DNA of 64,000 nucleotides from Saccharomycopsis fibuligera x Saccharomycopsis cf. fibuligera (lineage: Eukaryota > Ascomycota > Saccharomycetes > Ascoideales > Saccharomycopsidaceae): NCBI GenBank assembly GCA_001936135.1, contig CP012821.1:1240001-1304000 (forward strand), written 5' to 3'. A program made the translations under genes and the position numbers. The notes below the pieces were generated by a model. It was not told where the DNA came from, did no database searches, and saw only the letters and a list, made by a program, of their open reading frames with translations. Each line of letters opens with the position of its first letter. Position 1 is the first letter of the stretch. Of this stretch, positions 32,362 to 44,629 are shown piece after piece.

Positions 32362-34047
32362 TCAACAAAGAGATGCATGCACCTGATATAACCCAATGCA
32401 TCCATCATCATAGGCAACAGCTACCCAATTATCGCGAAAATTCTTCAAAAATCGCCTATAATCTAACAAAGTTTTAATATTTTTGGGCTTATATTGCTTA
32501 ACTAGTTCATCCATAGAAGCAAGAGATTGAACTGGAGAGATTCTCACAATATTGGACTTGTATCTTCTTAGTTGTTTTTCATTAGCTAGAATTTCTGGAT
32601 CATTGGGATTTGCAGAGTATTCCTTGGCTACTTGAGCTTTTTGTTTGATTATTTTGAATGGTAATTTAATAAGATCGAAACCAGCTCCCTTATTTTTACT
32701 TTCACAATTATTATCAGTGACAACGGATTTTTGGTAAAATTTCACTTGACCATTCCAAAAGGTTATTGCTACCAAGTCATCAATCCGTACGTCAATTGAA
32801 GAAATTCCAATTGATTTTAAATCCATAATTTCATTGAAATCAGCATTCACTGTGATTTGTAGTTTTGTATTTCTTGTCTTTTGGTTTTCACTGCTCATGA
32901 TATTATGATTCACCAATTCTGCCCCTGTTGAACTCGAAAATACTGTCCCAGTCTTAACATCAAACTTCAAATCAAGCACTGGATTGGGATAATGGCATGA
33001 GGTAATAGACACTATGTCAATCCCCGATTTGGAACTAGTATCACCGTAAAGCAAATGAGCTATTGCTTCAGTATTTCCCTCTGCTGCATTAAGGAAATGT
33101 TGCTTCAAATTATCACCGTCTAGCATGTTTTCCAACTGCTGAATTTTGGAATCATCAAGAAACGTTAAACTTTTTTTGTTCAGTGGAATGTTGACAGATA
33201 TTACATGACCGCTTTCAAAACCTATATAGAGTAGTGTTTCGGAAACCCAAAGTAGTTTCATTATGATTCCTAATTTTTGTAACTTTTTCTTTTCTTCTTT
33301 ATTGTTGTAATTTATAGCTGTGTTTTTGAGTAGAATTTTTGGATCGATGCCTTGATATTGTGGATCAAGATAGTATTTTCCCGTGGCTTCATCAAACTTG
33401 ATTTCGTTAATGTCAAAATAGTCGCCATTCACTTTATTCAAAGAGCAAAACTTGTTATCAAAAACATCCACGTTACAAAAATTTAAAGAATTGATGGACT
33501 CACTGTGCACTGGTTCCAATTTGCTGTACCCCTTCTCAGCTTCAACTTCACCTTTACCCTCTAAAATCCTCTCAATAGTAAAATTTCTTTCAGTTTTGAT
33601 CGAATCAATATATTTTGCTAAATTCCATATTTTTAAAGTGTTGTCTCTTGAATGAGTGATCAACATGCCAAAAAATTGTCCTAATCGGGGTACTAAACAG
33701 TCCTTTTCGCCATTCCCATTCTGTTTTGATAGTTCCCAACGTAGCCCGAGTTGCTTGATAGATAAAATATTATTTTCGTGTGCTCTCCATTTCACTATTG
33801 GTCTTCTAGTGATCAAATCCCACCATACTATTGTCCCATTTTCATCCCCGGATAATATTGTGGTTGTTAAGAGACGATTTTCAGCGGAGTAGGTATTGGG
33901 TACATGAAAGAATTCTAATGCTGTCACGCTGGTTTGATGGCTTCGTAATATGCTTTTCAATTCACATGGATTATTCATTGTTGAACTAGACAGGTTTGTA
34001 GAATGGTAAAGATGGGTTTCAAAGTCTTGGCAGGTGGGCATTTGCAT
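32362..34047 (-). CDS. ASA1: WD40 protein Asa1 (ASTRA-associated)
   Basis: Asa1 works with the ASTRA/TTT complex that helps Tel2 stabilise PIKK kinases such as Tor, Mec1 and Tra1. The protein (561 aa) is a degenerate WD40 propeller: an N-terminal LRSHQTSVTALEFF, ILSGDENGTIVWWDL and LITHSRDNTLKIWNL, and a final NWVAVAYDDGCIGLYQVHA, the order seen in Asa1 (S. cerevisiae, 443 aa). The length comes from Lys/Asn-rich inserts between blades. The start at 34047 is the longest ATG; Met24 (33978), directly before the first blade, is a credible alternative. Confidence 0.82.
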   Translation of the reverse strand: MQMPTCQDFETHLYHSTNLSSSTMNNPCELKSILRSHQTSVTALEFFHVPNTYSAENRLLTTTILSGDENGTIVWWDLITRRPIVKWRAHENNILSIKQLGLRWELSKQNGNGEKDCLVPRLGQFFGMLITHSRDNTLKIWNLAKYIDSIKTERNFTIERILEGKGEVEAEKGYSKLEPVHSESINSLNFCNVDVFDNKFCSLNKVNGDYFDINEIKFDEATGKYYLDPQYQGIDPKILLKNTAINYNNKEEKKKLQKLGIIMKLLWVSETLLYIGFESGHVISVNIPLNKKSLTFLDDSKIQQLENMLDGDNLKQHFLNAAEGNTEAIAHLLYGDTSSKSGIDIVSITSCHYPNPVLDLKFDVKTGTVFSSSTGAELVNHNIMSSENQKTRNTKLQITVNADFNEIMDLKSIGISSIDVRIDDLVAITFWNGQVKFYQKSVVTDNNCESKNKGAGFDLIKLPFKIIKQKAQVAKEYSANPNDPEILANEKQLRRYKSNIVRISPVQSLASMDELVKQYKPKNIKTLLDYRRFLKNFRDNWVAVAYDDGCIGLYQVHASLC

Positions 34048-34591
34048 TTATGCTTAACTTTTGATAACTATTTGAACCTTCGTTGCATACCAAAAGCACA
34101 TCGATCGCCATAATAAACATCAACTTGAATAATTTAGTGACCCGCCATCATGGTATAAATATTAAAAAGGTGAATATATGCAATATCATGTTTCAGTCAT
34201 GCTGATTTATTGTCTTTTTTGCTTGTTTGTTTTTATGGCAGAAATGCATCTCACTGAGACAGTATTTCAAATAGTGGCTCCTAAATCTTACTGATTGAAA
34301 GAAATATTTAATTAGAAAAGATTCTAACTTATATCAATACTTGTGGTTGTTGATTGTTAATAGATGATAATTGATAGTATGCGGTGCGCGATGACCCAAT
34401 GTGATGGTGCATGAATTTTTTTTTCTGAAAACAATCGAGAAAAAATAATAGAAGCTAGCAGACAATCAAGTTACAGAGGCAATTGTGTGCCGTACTAGAT
34501 GAGGTCCAACATTAATAGAATTACAGTTGTCTTTGCTGCAAACATATTCATCATCCAAGTAAAATAAGCATACCATTTTATTCAGTAAAAA
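34048..34591. promoter_or_regulatory. Divergent ASA1 / GEP3 promoter region
   Basis: A 544-base AT-rich region between divergent genes. No specific site was recognised. Confidence 0.45.
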
Positions 34592-37081
34592 ATGCTACGA
34601 TACAAATCCTTACGACTGGCAATACACCGCAGTAACTGCATACCAGTTTCAAAGCCATCATTATCTTGGATACTAAATCATCACTATCACAATTCAATAC
34701 TTAACTCAGTGCCATCACGTACATCAACAAGAACAACTATCAGTTTTCAAAAGAGATCATTTTATTTTTCACTTCCAGTAAAGAACTATAATCAAGCTCA
34801 CATACATCCTGAAGGTAGCGTATCTACCGACTCTGAGCAACAGCATTTTCGAGTTAAAGACAGTTTAGCCGAAATTTCTCGTGGTCAAGCATGTTCATCA
34901 TGTGGTATCGACTTACAAACGACAAAGCCGGATGAAGCCGGATTTATTAATGAACAAATTATACAAAATCAGCAGCAGCAGCAGCAGCTACGATATGGTA
35001 ATGGTAATATGTCAAAGAAAAAGTTTGTCAAAAAGACAGATCAAGTTTACAATGCCATTTATGATAATTTAACAGCAGAGGAAAAAAAACTAATGATGAA
35101 TATTGAAGATACTGCGCAGGAATACGATGAACTGCTTGAAAGAAAAACTGTTTTATCTCAAGGAGAAACGGAACCAACAATTAAAAATGGTAACGATATC
35201 AGCACAAAAGAAAAAGATTTGTACTGTTTACGATGCCATGAAGCGTTATTTCATAACAAATATTTCAATTTTGCCCAAACTTCAGAAATTCCCCTTGACA
35301 TAGTACTTAAATCTAGCAGAATTACTGATTTTCATCAGTCTATCATATATCATGTCATTTCTGCAAATGATTTCCCTCATACTCTAAACTTAGACCTATT
35401 AAATTACGTTCAGCATCCTAGCAAACAAATTCGATTCATTATCAATAAAAGTGACTTGTTGATTAATCATTCATCGTTTTTGAACAAGTTTGGGTTAGAC
35501 TATTTCCATGCTATGTTGAATGAATTTTTGTCTCAAAAATATGAAACCGGAGAAATCAGTACTAGGGTGAAAATTTCGAAAGAGCAAGTTTTTTTGGTGA
35601 GTGCGGCTAATGAGTGGAATATTGCTCATTTATATAATTCGCTACCAGTGCATAGAAAAATTTATTTTGTTGGAGAGGCCAACGTGGGGAAAAGCTCATT
35701 GATAAAATCGCTTTTAGTTTACGATTTTTTCCTCAAGCAGAAGAAACAGCAGCAAAGCCCACATGGAAAGAATAAGATTGCCAATAATTTTAAAGAGTTT
35801 GTAAAGAAGCAAGAATCATTTATTCAGAAAAATGTTAGTATTCCAGGGACTTTTGTCTTACCTGGGACAACTCAGGGGATCTTAACTTACAAAGTGAATA
35901 ATGATAAAGTGGTAATAAATGATTTGCCAGGTTACTCTAAAGTGAAACCCAACGATGTTAAAAATGAAAAAAGTAACACAGCCTTGAATCTTAGTGCCGC
36001 TAAAAATAATAGCAGCTATGGGATATATTCGATACTTAAACCATCATGGATCAAACATTTATCCAAACCAGAGTCCCAAAATTTTCAACAAAACGTCAAA
36101 AAATCTCGCATGAATTTCAAAAAAAATCCATACATTTCCCTAATAAATGATGATTGTTTTACTCTTGGTGGGCTTTTTTTCCTAAGAGGGCCAGCGCAAT
36201 CAATCACCCAAATCAGAACTAACACTCATGAAAAGGGTCACAAGTTCAGTAATTTGGCCAAAGCATTAACAGTGTGTCGTGATCCTCCTAAAGCAATTGA
36301 ACTGGTGGTAGGATTAGCTAATGGTCAAGAGAGCTTGAGACATGGGAACTTGAAAAGATTCTTGATTCCACCATTTTTTGGTAGTGTTGATTTGGTGATT
36401 AAAGGGTTGGGATTTATAACTATTACTCCAACTAGATCAGTTGAACAATTGAAGAAATTACAATTGGGGAGTAATAAGAATGAAGCTAGTGGTCACAATG
36501 AAAACCTCAATAATAAAGCTGAAGAAGTTTCGACATTGCTGTTAACGGAAGATGAAATTACGGAGAGGTTACAACAATGTGACTTAAATTATGAATCCAA
36601 GAAAACCGCTGAAAAATTGTTAAACTTGGCAACATTTAATTTGTATGAATTCTTTGCGCCTCTGGAATTAGAATTCTATATCAGAGAGCTGATTGATTCA
36701 TATTTGGTAAAGAAGAATTTAGTCAAAACAACAAAGGTAAATGAGAGATTTATTCATGATAAGGATACAAATGAATTAAAGAAGATTCGTAACATTCAAG
36801 AAGATTGGATCCGTACGGTGAAACCAATTGAGGTGCAGCAGCAACAATCAAATAATAATGCTGAGTCTGAAAATGATCGGAAATACTACTCAAAAGTTAT
36901 TGAAGTGCCACTGATGGTTACTAATTTGAGTCAATGGTATTGGAAAACATATTTGACAAAGAGAAAAATTCCACAATGGTACAAGAAGAAGCAATTGTGG
37001 AAAGGATTTGATGATAAAGAGATCGAAAAAGAAGAAATTAGAGCAAAGCTTAGTGGTTGGGCATGGTCTGATACGATATGA
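34592..37081 (+). CDS. GEP3: Mitochondrial circularly permuted GTPase Gep3/Mtg3
   Basis: A YqeH-type GTPase needed for maturation of the mitochondrial small ribosomal subunit. The N-terminus is basic and mitochondrial-like. A split zinc module follows (CSSCGIDL near residue 100 and CLRCHEAL near 210). GTPase motifs come in permuted order, the hallmark of this group: G4 NKSD (about 285), G5 VSAA (about 336), then G1 GEANVGKSSL (about 360) and G3 NDLPGYSK (about 443). At 829 aa it is longer than S. cerevisiae Gep3 (556 aa), with Gln/Asn-rich and Lys-rich inserts. The C-terminal part ends KIPQWYKKKQLWKGFDDKE. Confidence 0.88.
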   Translation: MLRYKSLRLAIHRSNCIPVSKPSLSWILNHHYHNSILNSVPSRTSTRTTISFQKRSFYFSLPVKNYNQAHIHPEGSVSTDSEQQHFRVKDSLAEISRGQACSSCGIDLQTTKPDEAGFINEQIIQNQQQQQQLRYGNGNMSKKKFVKKTDQVYNAIYDNLTAEEKKLMMNIEDTAQEYDELLERKTVLSQGETEPTIKNGNDISTKEKDLYCLRCHEALFHNKYFNFAQTSEIPLDIVLKSSRITDFHQSIIYHVISANDFPHTLNLDLLNYVQHPSKQIRFIINKSDLLINHSSFLNKFGLDYFHAMLNEFLSQKYETGEISTRVKISKEQVFLVSAANEWNIAHLYNSLPVHRKIYFVGEANVGKSSLIKSLLVYDFFLKQKKQQQSPHGKNKIANNFKEFVKKQESFIQKNVSIPGTFVLPGTTQGILTYKVNNDKVVINDLPGYSKVKPNDVKNEKSNTALNLSAAKNNSSYGIYSILKPSWIKHLSKPESQNFQQNVKKSRMNFKKNPYISLINDDCFTLGGLFFLRGPAQSITQIRTNTHEKGHKFSNLAKALTVCRDPPKAIELVVGLANGQESLRHGNLKRFLIPPFFGSVDLVIKGLGFITITPTRSVEQLKKLQLGSNKNEASGHNENLNNKAEEVSTLLLTEDEITERLQQCDLNYESKKTAEKLLNLATFNLYEFFAPLELEFYIRELIDSYLVKKNLVKTTKVNERFIHDKDTNELKKIRNIQEDWIRTVKPIEVQQQQSNNNAESENDRKYYSKVIEVPLMVTNLSQWYWKTYLTKRKIPQWYKKKQLWKGFDDKEIEKEEIRAKLSGWAWSDTI

Positions 37082-37704
37082 TATGATATTGAGTGATGCT
37101 ATAAAAGCCCACGTAGAACTGAGTTTCTGATGGTGCATTGGGAAACAATAATTATTGAAATATTTTGTTATTTTTTAGCATGTAATTATACCGTTAAAAT
37201 AGCATTATGGTGTAGATACCAAACAAATTAGAATGTACATATTAACAATATTGAGTGGATATATAAATAGATACATACATACCTACTTGTTGCACCACTG
37301 TAAGTTTAAGTTATTATCCGGCGTATATTATCAGCATAAAACACCTATTCGCTGCTTTATGAGATTAAGCAAAGTCAAAATTTCTCATTAAAGGCTATTT
37401 GCTATATACCTAAGTTGCTGTGGTTTTTTGAAAACGACTGTCTTTCTTTTCTATAATATACCACCTTAAACACTGTTTTCATCTCGCTGGTCTATATAGT
37501 GGTAAGTGCTGAACCCCCTTATGGGCATCTGGGGAAAATGGGGGTGTCGTTGAGAAAACGCTTTTTCTCGATTTCGCAAAAACAAAACGCTCCACATGTT
37601 AGAACTCGTTATACATACGCACTGGTAAGATCACAACTATACTCAAATGAACACACAGTAAAGCGAACCCAACACAATCATCGTCAGCTGCTCATATAAT
37701 AATA
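37082..37704. other. Spacer before the spliced unknown gene
   Basis: 623 bases between two + strand genes. A frame at 37499-37699 lacks an ATG and is not called. No further feature was seen. Confidence 0.4.
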
Positions 37705-38596
37705 ATGCCACCGTACGGTTCCAGCACTAATATCGATCATGAAAGTAAGTCTTGCTTCTTTTACAAGTTAAAAGCTCTAAGTCCCATCCTTCAACTCAAT
37801 TACTAACTTTTCGTCAGTCTTAAGAGAAAGAAACTACTACACCCCCAAACCAGTAGAGAACTACCTCACCGCAGTTTCTGACATCTTGTCCTTAACTACT
37901 GTGTTAGTAAGACTGAAGTTTAATCTCTCCTCATATCCAGTAGATGTCCAACAAAAGTTCCAAGTTGAAAAACTTGCAGAGTTGAAGCACCGCTTAATTA
38001 AAACTTATATGCTATTGAAAGAATATCTCATTTCCAATAACATCACTTTGAAAGCACTTGTTATAGAATATCGGGAAATTTATAGCCAATTGTCTTGTTT
38101 TAGTGCTGATCAAGAGAAACGTATTGCCGAGCAAAAGCAAAAATTAATTCAAACTGTTAAGAAAGTCGACGAGAACCAGCGCAAGATAAGACACATTGAA
38201 GATTATTTGCGTCAATTCACTACTTCTAAAGAGTTCAACATGCATAAAGAAGAAATTATTAATGAATTATTTGATGGAGATGTGGCACAGGCAGAGTATG
38301 TATTGAAGTACTTGCCTGCAAAAGCATTCGATAATGTTACATCAGTGTCTAGAGGTTCACGCAACGGTAGACGTTGGGCTCCATCATCAGCAGGGGTAGG
38401 GGGTAATAAAGATGACGATGAATACCGTATCCGGTTGAAACTTAACTACTCAATGGAGTTTTTCGTACGACTCAATGCGTTAGTGCAGTCTGAAATTGAT
38501 GGAGTTAAAAAGAGCATTGAGTTGAGCAAGAAAAGTTGGGTAGAATTAAGTGCAAAGATACAGAACTTGACGCAGCTGTTGGCCGATATAAAATGA
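37705..38596 (+). CDS. Unknown coiled-coil protein, spliced
   Basis: I do not recognise this gene. Exon 1 is 37705-37744 (MPPYGSSTNIDHE plus one base), the intron 37745-37817 (73 bases: GTAAGT, branch TACTAAC at 37801-37807, CGTCAG), and exon 2 is 37818-38596. The phase is correct and the joined protein is 272 aa, beginning MPPYGSSTNIDHEILRERNY. Without splicing there is no ATG until well inside the frame. It is mostly helical with charged heptad-like stretches (RIAEQKQKLIQTVKKVDENQ) and an Arg/Gly/Ser-rich patch near 190-205. No signal peptide or membrane segment. A structural subunit of a complex is a guess. Confidence 0.68.
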
Positions 38597-39414
38597 GAAA
38601 TAATTAACTTGATATTGTATTACTGTGAAACGGGAATAGCCAAGTAATACAGCTTGATCATGATATAATTAGCTTGTAATGAGGAGATTGACCAATCGAT
38701 AAAATCCCCAGCAGACGAGATACTGGTCAGCATCAAAGCGATTAAGCTTTTTTGAAAAATATGTAAGAACATGCTACAAAACAAAGCAAATTAAAACAAG
38801 GCAATCAGCACGTTAATCTAGTTTAGTCTGAGGCGCAAAACAATAGACATATTAATTATTTTCCACTCAACCTTATAAGGCCCAAACAAATGGATATTAT
38901 GCAATATGCCAAAATGCAATCTCTATTCAAGTTTTATTTGTTTTTGGCCTAAATGCTTTGTTACCTCTTCTTATTGATATGCACAAAACAGTTGGAAATG
39001 GTTTGAAAAGCTGTCAAGACTACATATTGAGGGTCACTGTTATGTTTTGTAAATATCTTTTTAGTGTAATTATGTATCTATTTAATTTCATTGGAATACA
39101 TTGACTCTTACAAAAGCCACAGGCTCAAAGTTTTAGATAATGATTCACTTAAATTATTGCAAGCAGCCTGTAAAAAACTGGGCTGAGCTTTTTTCATAGC
39201 GAGATGTATCAGTCAAAGATGTCCCCAGTATGTTGCAAAATAGACATACTACAACTTATGCTTCAAAGTGACGTGCTTCTAGCAAATTATGCACACATTA
39301 AAAGTATTCTTTGAATCGGCAATGCCATCACCAATTCCATATTAATATTCATGCAGAAGCACTCTTTATTTTTGGGTCCTTCTGAAAATGGAGCCTAGCA
39401 AGTAATAATTTAGC
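38597..39414. other. Spacer between two unknown + strand genes
   Basis: 818 bases of AT-rich sequence. No gene, RNA or repeat is supported. Confidence 0.45.
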
Positions 39415-41328
39415 ATGAAAAACAGCAGCTATGATATCCAAACCAAGTCACTTGAGACATTGATTTCTCTTGGCTTTTATGATCAGCTACTTAACATTTA
39501 TCAAAATGCATTCTTCAGCGATCTTCCGCACTTGTATAAGATGCCCTCGGTGACCATCTTGAATCATTTGTTAACATTAGCTACGTTATTCCCGCACTCT
39601 CATGAGAAGCAAATCAATAAAGAAATATATAATAGTATGAAACGGTTGTATGGGCCAGTGAACGTGAGGGCGATGGATATCTTGAACACTTTTTATAGGA
39701 TTGCTGCAGGCAGTAATCCGAACATTGATCACCAAGGTGGAGACTTTCTCACTCAAAAGCGCCACAAGCGCCAACACCAGCAACAAGATAGTCAAAGGTC
39801 AACTCATAACAATTTTGGAGAGCTGAATAGTGTTTACATCGTACAAGCTGACAGAGATGTTTTAAGAGAAAGACTTATTGAGCTAGTGTCTCTAATGCAA
39901 CATGGCAAAGGTAATAACAGCAGACAAGCTAATAATAACGGCGTAGGCAACAACGGCAACAGCAGTGAAGAGCCAACTACTAAGGTTTTGGGCCATGAAC
40001 TTTTAGCCAATATATTATCAAAAAATTTTTGGAAAGCTTTTAATTGGGCCATTCATTGTTCCCAATTCATGAATAGTCAGCAAGTAGCTGATCAAATCAA
40101 GTATCAATGCTGGCGCGGTTGGTTCTCAATTCAAGATTTTGTGCTAAACGTTCTTGAGTTAGACCTAATTGACAAAGTCAGCCAAGAGCGCACAGCGGAA
40201 AACTGTACAGTCGGTAACATTTTAGCGCAATTGGGAGTAAGAAATTCTGTTAGTGCCGCGGTACGAAATATTTTTAATAATAAATATGATTTCTTGCCAG
40301 ATAGTGTGAAGGATACTATAGCTTCGTCGCAAATCCATGATATTAGTCAAGTTTATCCATCTGAAACTGAATGTGTCATTGAGCAAATAAATTTGGAACT
40401 AGGTGATTATAGTGACGATCACGATAACAGAGCAGTCAACTCAGATGTGCTATATTTGCAAAAAAAACTCTTGTTTTTGATATATCGCTACTTAATTTTG
40501 AGTTCAAGAGGCCAACATACAACTGAATTCATCAATGTCATTCTCCAATACATGGAAACTTTTTCCATTGATGAGCTCAATGAGTTCATATTCATCCAAA
40601 CTCCAACCGCTTCTATTACTGCCATTATTGAATTAGACACCAATCTTAATACTGACAATAAATTAAACGATTTGAGCCCGCAGAATCACAATAGTATGAA
40701 TGCTCTTGTATTGATATTGGCTATCGCCATGCTATCCCAATTTTCTAAAACAGAACTGCTTTCACCGTTTCATGTATTACTTCACCAGCATAGATTTTCG
40801 TCCTCATTTTTGTTTGACTCTTTATCGGATGTCCTAGCGGAGCGTGAGAATCTAATTGCGTTGCTAGAAGTGGAACCATCGTTGCTATGGCGCAGATCAT
40901 GCCACACCCCAGAATTCGCCAATATGGATATCTTGAAATCAAGCAGTGACGGTGGCACTCTCACTATTGAGAAATTAAAACAGTTCATAACTCAGGAGAA
41001 TTCGTATTTTAGCAAAGTTTTAAAAATCAATTTATTGACATATTATGTGCTTCAGCTTTGGATTAGTTATAATCTTAGTTTGGAGGTGGTTTCTGAGAAA
41101 TTCAAGCAAGCTGTACTTAATGACAGAAATGGCTTTTTGAGCTGTGTTAAAAAATGTGAGGAATTTAAGTTGCAGAACATGAAGCTAGTTATTAAGTCAA
41201 GTTTAGTGCAGCATGAGATTGTTTCGGAGAACGATAAGAGCTTTGATAATAACATCAGCCGGTTGATTAGAATTGATCAGTTGAGCGTTATTAGCGATCA
41301 GCTTGGGAATTTGCTTTCTTTGATTTGA
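39415..41328 (+). CDS. Unknown helical protein, 637 aa
   Basis: I do not recognise this protein. It is a long intact frame with coding-like composition, an Asn/Gly-rich insert (about 165-185) and a Gln/His-rich stretch (about 120-130), typical of this yeast clade. The remainder is largely amphipathic helix (LETLISLGFYDQLLNIYQNA, LFLIYRYLILSSR, ALVLILAIAMLSQF), suggesting an alpha-solenoid or a scaffold subunit of a nuclear complex (inference). No signal peptide, zinc motif or catalytic motif is visible. ATG at 39415; its 3' end faces SGS1. Confidence 0.8.
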   Translation: MKNSSYDIQTKSLETLISLGFYDQLLNIYQNAFFSDLPHLYKMPSVTILNHLLTLATLFPHSHEKQINKEIYNSMKRLYGPVNVRAMDILNTFYRIAAGSNPNIDHQGGDFLTQKRHKRQHQQQDSQRSTHNNFGELNSVYIVQADRDVLRERLIELVSLMQHGKGNNSRQANNNGVGNNGNSSEEPTTKVLGHELLANILSKNFWKAFNWAIHCSQFMNSQQVADQIKYQCWRGWFSIQDFVLNVLELDLIDKVSQERTAENCTVGNILAQLGVRNSVSAAVRNIFNNKYDFLPDSVKDTIASSQIHDISQVYPSETECVIEQINLELGDYSDDHDNRAVNSDVLYLQKKLLFLIYRYLILSSRGQHTTEFINVILQYMETFSIDELNEFIFIQTPTASITAIIELDTNLNTDNKLNDLSPQNHNSMNALVLILAIAMLSQFSKTELLSPFHVLLHQHRFSSSFLFDSLSDVLAERENLIALLEVEPSLLWRRSCHTPEFANMDILKSSSDGGTLTIEKLKQFITQENSYFSKVLKINLLTYYVLQLWISYNLSLEVVSEKFKQAVLNDRNGFLSCVKKCEEFKLQNMKLVIKSSLVQHEIVSENDKSFDNNISRLIRIDQLSVISDQLGNLLSLI

Positions 41329-41834
41329 TTTTTGTTCTGATTAAAACTGTAAGACTCGATAACAGATCATAATTATGTAAAATTAGATAATGTATACGAT
41401 AGAATTGATGCTAATCCCGTGAAGAAATTAGAAAAATGACGACTTTCGTAAAAAGAACCAATGCTGAAAATAGAACAGAAATGTTTATCTGAAATAGCGC
41501 AGAAGGTTCACGGTATTATATACTATTTAGCTGGGAAGGGTTTATTTCAAATGTTTCGCAAACCATAATCTTTTAGTGATTCTAAAATGCTTCATATCTT
41601 CAACCGTGACTTATAAAAAAGAATCTATTTTACTAGTAAAGTGATATTAATGGAAATAAAATAGGCGAAAAAAAAAAAAAAAAAAACTTCTATTCCAACA
41701 AAATAAATGCTAATTCTTGAAAGCAAAAATTTCTTCGTTCTAGATACAAAAGAAATCTTTCAAAATCAATTAAAATGCTAGGAATATTATAATTTTTATG
41801 CTATCACTATACATGATAAATGCTATTAGTATCA
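41329..41834. other. Convergent 3' region, unknown gene and SGS1
   Basis: 506 AT-rich bases between two convergent genes, with an A20 tract at 41668-41687. Presumably both terminators lie here; no further feature. Confidence 0.45.
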
Positions 41835-44594
41835 TTATACCCTATTAAAAAATGGTGAAGTGCCATTCAGCAACATTCCACTATCATTTTTCCTCGCCTC
41901 TGTTGAGGTAGATGAATCAAATTTATTACTATTGCTAGTATTACCACCGCCTTCGCTTTTGTTTTGCAATATTTTCTGTCTACGAAGTTTCGAAATCAAA
42001 GGTCTAAAAAATGAAAAATAATTTTCATATGATGATGGTTTGGCACCACGAAGCTGACTATAGTCTTTTTTACTCATTGGTAATTTCACCGCCATGTCTC
42101 TTAAAGTTTCATCAGAAAACATTGATGAAGAATTGCGAAGGTTGCAAGCGGCCATTTTAGAAACTCTGAGTTTTTTCAATTCATCAAAACAATTCTCAGC
42201 AAAAGCATTGTTGCAATTGTTGCTGCTGTTGTTGTCGCCAAAACCAGTGTTAATGTTTGGATCAAGCCGTATTGGAGTATTACTAGTAGATTTTTTAACG
42301 GAAGATGATGTTGTAATTCTAGGCTTCAGTATTGGTGCAATAGACATGGGTTTTGGTTTTTTAGTAGACATTGCCTTTGATGTTTTGCTATTATTACTGC
42401 CGCTTTTACTGGTACTAGTATCAGTAAAATTCTTAACTTTTCCTCTTTGTCTGCCCTTACCGGACAGCTGCGACCCTCTTAATCTTGGATTAGCCAGCTG
42501 GGATGCTCTCGTTCCCTTTCTGGAATTCTTTCCATTAGATGTCGACGTTGACGTTGGAGGCTCTTCAGTGGAAAATTGCCGCAAGACATCTTTAGCACTA
42601 GTGAATCGCGGCACTTTAGATTTATTGTTACCGTTGCCCTTATTGCCAGTACCATTGCCATTGCCACCATTAGAGCTCCGTGCCGATGTTGAAGTATTGT
42701 CACTGTTGTCAGTATTGAATGACATTTTGAGTCGCTCACCTTTATTCAAAATTCCGCGACACTTGATTGCATTAATCTTGACGTAATTATTAGCAAACCC
42801 AGACTTGTTCAAAATAGGATACTCCATAATAAATTGGGACGTAATCATATAGAAGAAGATCCGCTGCAACTCGTTACGGTTAACATCTTTACCTTTACCA
42901 TGATACGGCAATTGATCGTGACCCAACGACACAATTTTGCCGCTTTTGGAACCACGATAAACATCTTGACAATGAATTAACGTAACATTTTCGTGCTGAA
43001 TAGCCTTGATTAGTTGAATAATGTTTTTTGCATGTTCAGTGACGTCTTTCACTACAGAATCAGACTTGTTTTCTGCTACGCAATTGTCGCATTTTTTATG
43101 ACAATCTCTCTTATCGAAAGCCTCATTAAAATATTGTAACACTTGTTGTCGACGACAATCGGTAGAATTCTCGCAATACTGAATCACCTGCTTGAGTTTA
43201 TTCATGTGCTTCTCCTTCGATGCTGAATCTAACTCCTTATCTCTGTTGATCAAATTAATCAATAATCTGGCATCCTGGTATGAGTAAAACAATATACAAT
43301 CGGATTCTTTGCCATCTCTTCCAGCTCTGCCAGTTTCTTGATAATATCCTTCAAGAGTTCTAGGCAAAGTAGCGTGAATAACATACCTGACGTCCGGTTT
43401 ATCAATACCCATGCCAAAAGCAATTGTAGCACAAATAATTTTCACTTTATTTTGCTGCCAATATACCTGGATCTTGAGACGATCTTCAGGGCTCATTCCT
43501 GCATGGTAAAAAGCAGCTTTAATGCCACATCCCATAAGCTGAGCGGCAATTTGTTCACAAGCATTTTTCGAATGACAATAAATGATACCAGTAGAGTATC
43601 TGTATTTAGAAGCAATCATATCTTTGATTTCGTCAACGTAACTGCGTTGTTTCAGCAATAATTGATAAAATAAATTAGTACGGTTAAAACTTTGCTTGAA
43701 AAATTCAGGATCCTTCATTTTCAAATTGTGAATAATGTCTAATCTAACATGCTCGTTAGCAGTAGCAGTTAATGCCATGATGGGGATATCGGGATATGTA
43801 TCTTTGAAAAATTTCAAACTTTGGTAATCTGGACGGAAATCATGACCCCATGAACTAACACAATGTGCTTCATCCACCACGATCCTTGCAAGCATGTTTT
43901 TGCTATATAATTTCTTTATGGCATTTTTGGCTTGGTTACTGACACTAATCATTTCAGGGGATAAGTAGACCAAACTGAGCATGCCATTGACAAACAAATG
44001 GAAAGTGTTTCTTCTTTCGTCTGCAGTGCCTTTAGAGTTAATATATGCTGCAGTGATATTTTTTTCTTTTAAATGTTGTACTTGATCCTGCATTAATGAG
44101 ATCAATGGTGAAATTACGATAGTGGTTCCTTTGGTTTCTCCAGAATTAACAATTGCTGGAAGTTGATAACAAAGCGATTTGCCACCGCCAGTAGGCATAA
44201 GCACAAACACATCTTTACCACGCAATGTGGCGTTGATTGCTTCTAGTTGGTTTGGTCTAAATGTCAGCAACTTGAATACACTATTGAGTTTCTGTAACAA
44301 TTCTTCTGTCCAAGGATACTGATACTCTGGCTGGTTAGTTTTGTCAAGAACTGAATGCATTGCTTGAGAGTATTCGGCTTTGGGTAAGATTTCAATTGGT
44401 TGGTGTTGAGTGCCTTCTGATAATTCAATGTCAGAACTAATATCATTATCTTCGTCATCAGAAACAATATTAATGACCTCTCGTTCGTCATTGAAATTTG
44501 CATCATTGATTTCTTGAAATTCCAAAGTCTCATCCTCAATATTATCATCATCATCGTCAAGAATCACTGGTTCATTAGGTTCATCATTTTCAAT

Positions 44595-44629
<35 letters not shown>

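Noticed and set aside
42094-42786. 230-codon open frame opposite SGS1
   Set aside because: It is a shadow of the low-complexity linker of SGS1; Leu/Ser/Val-rich with no family.
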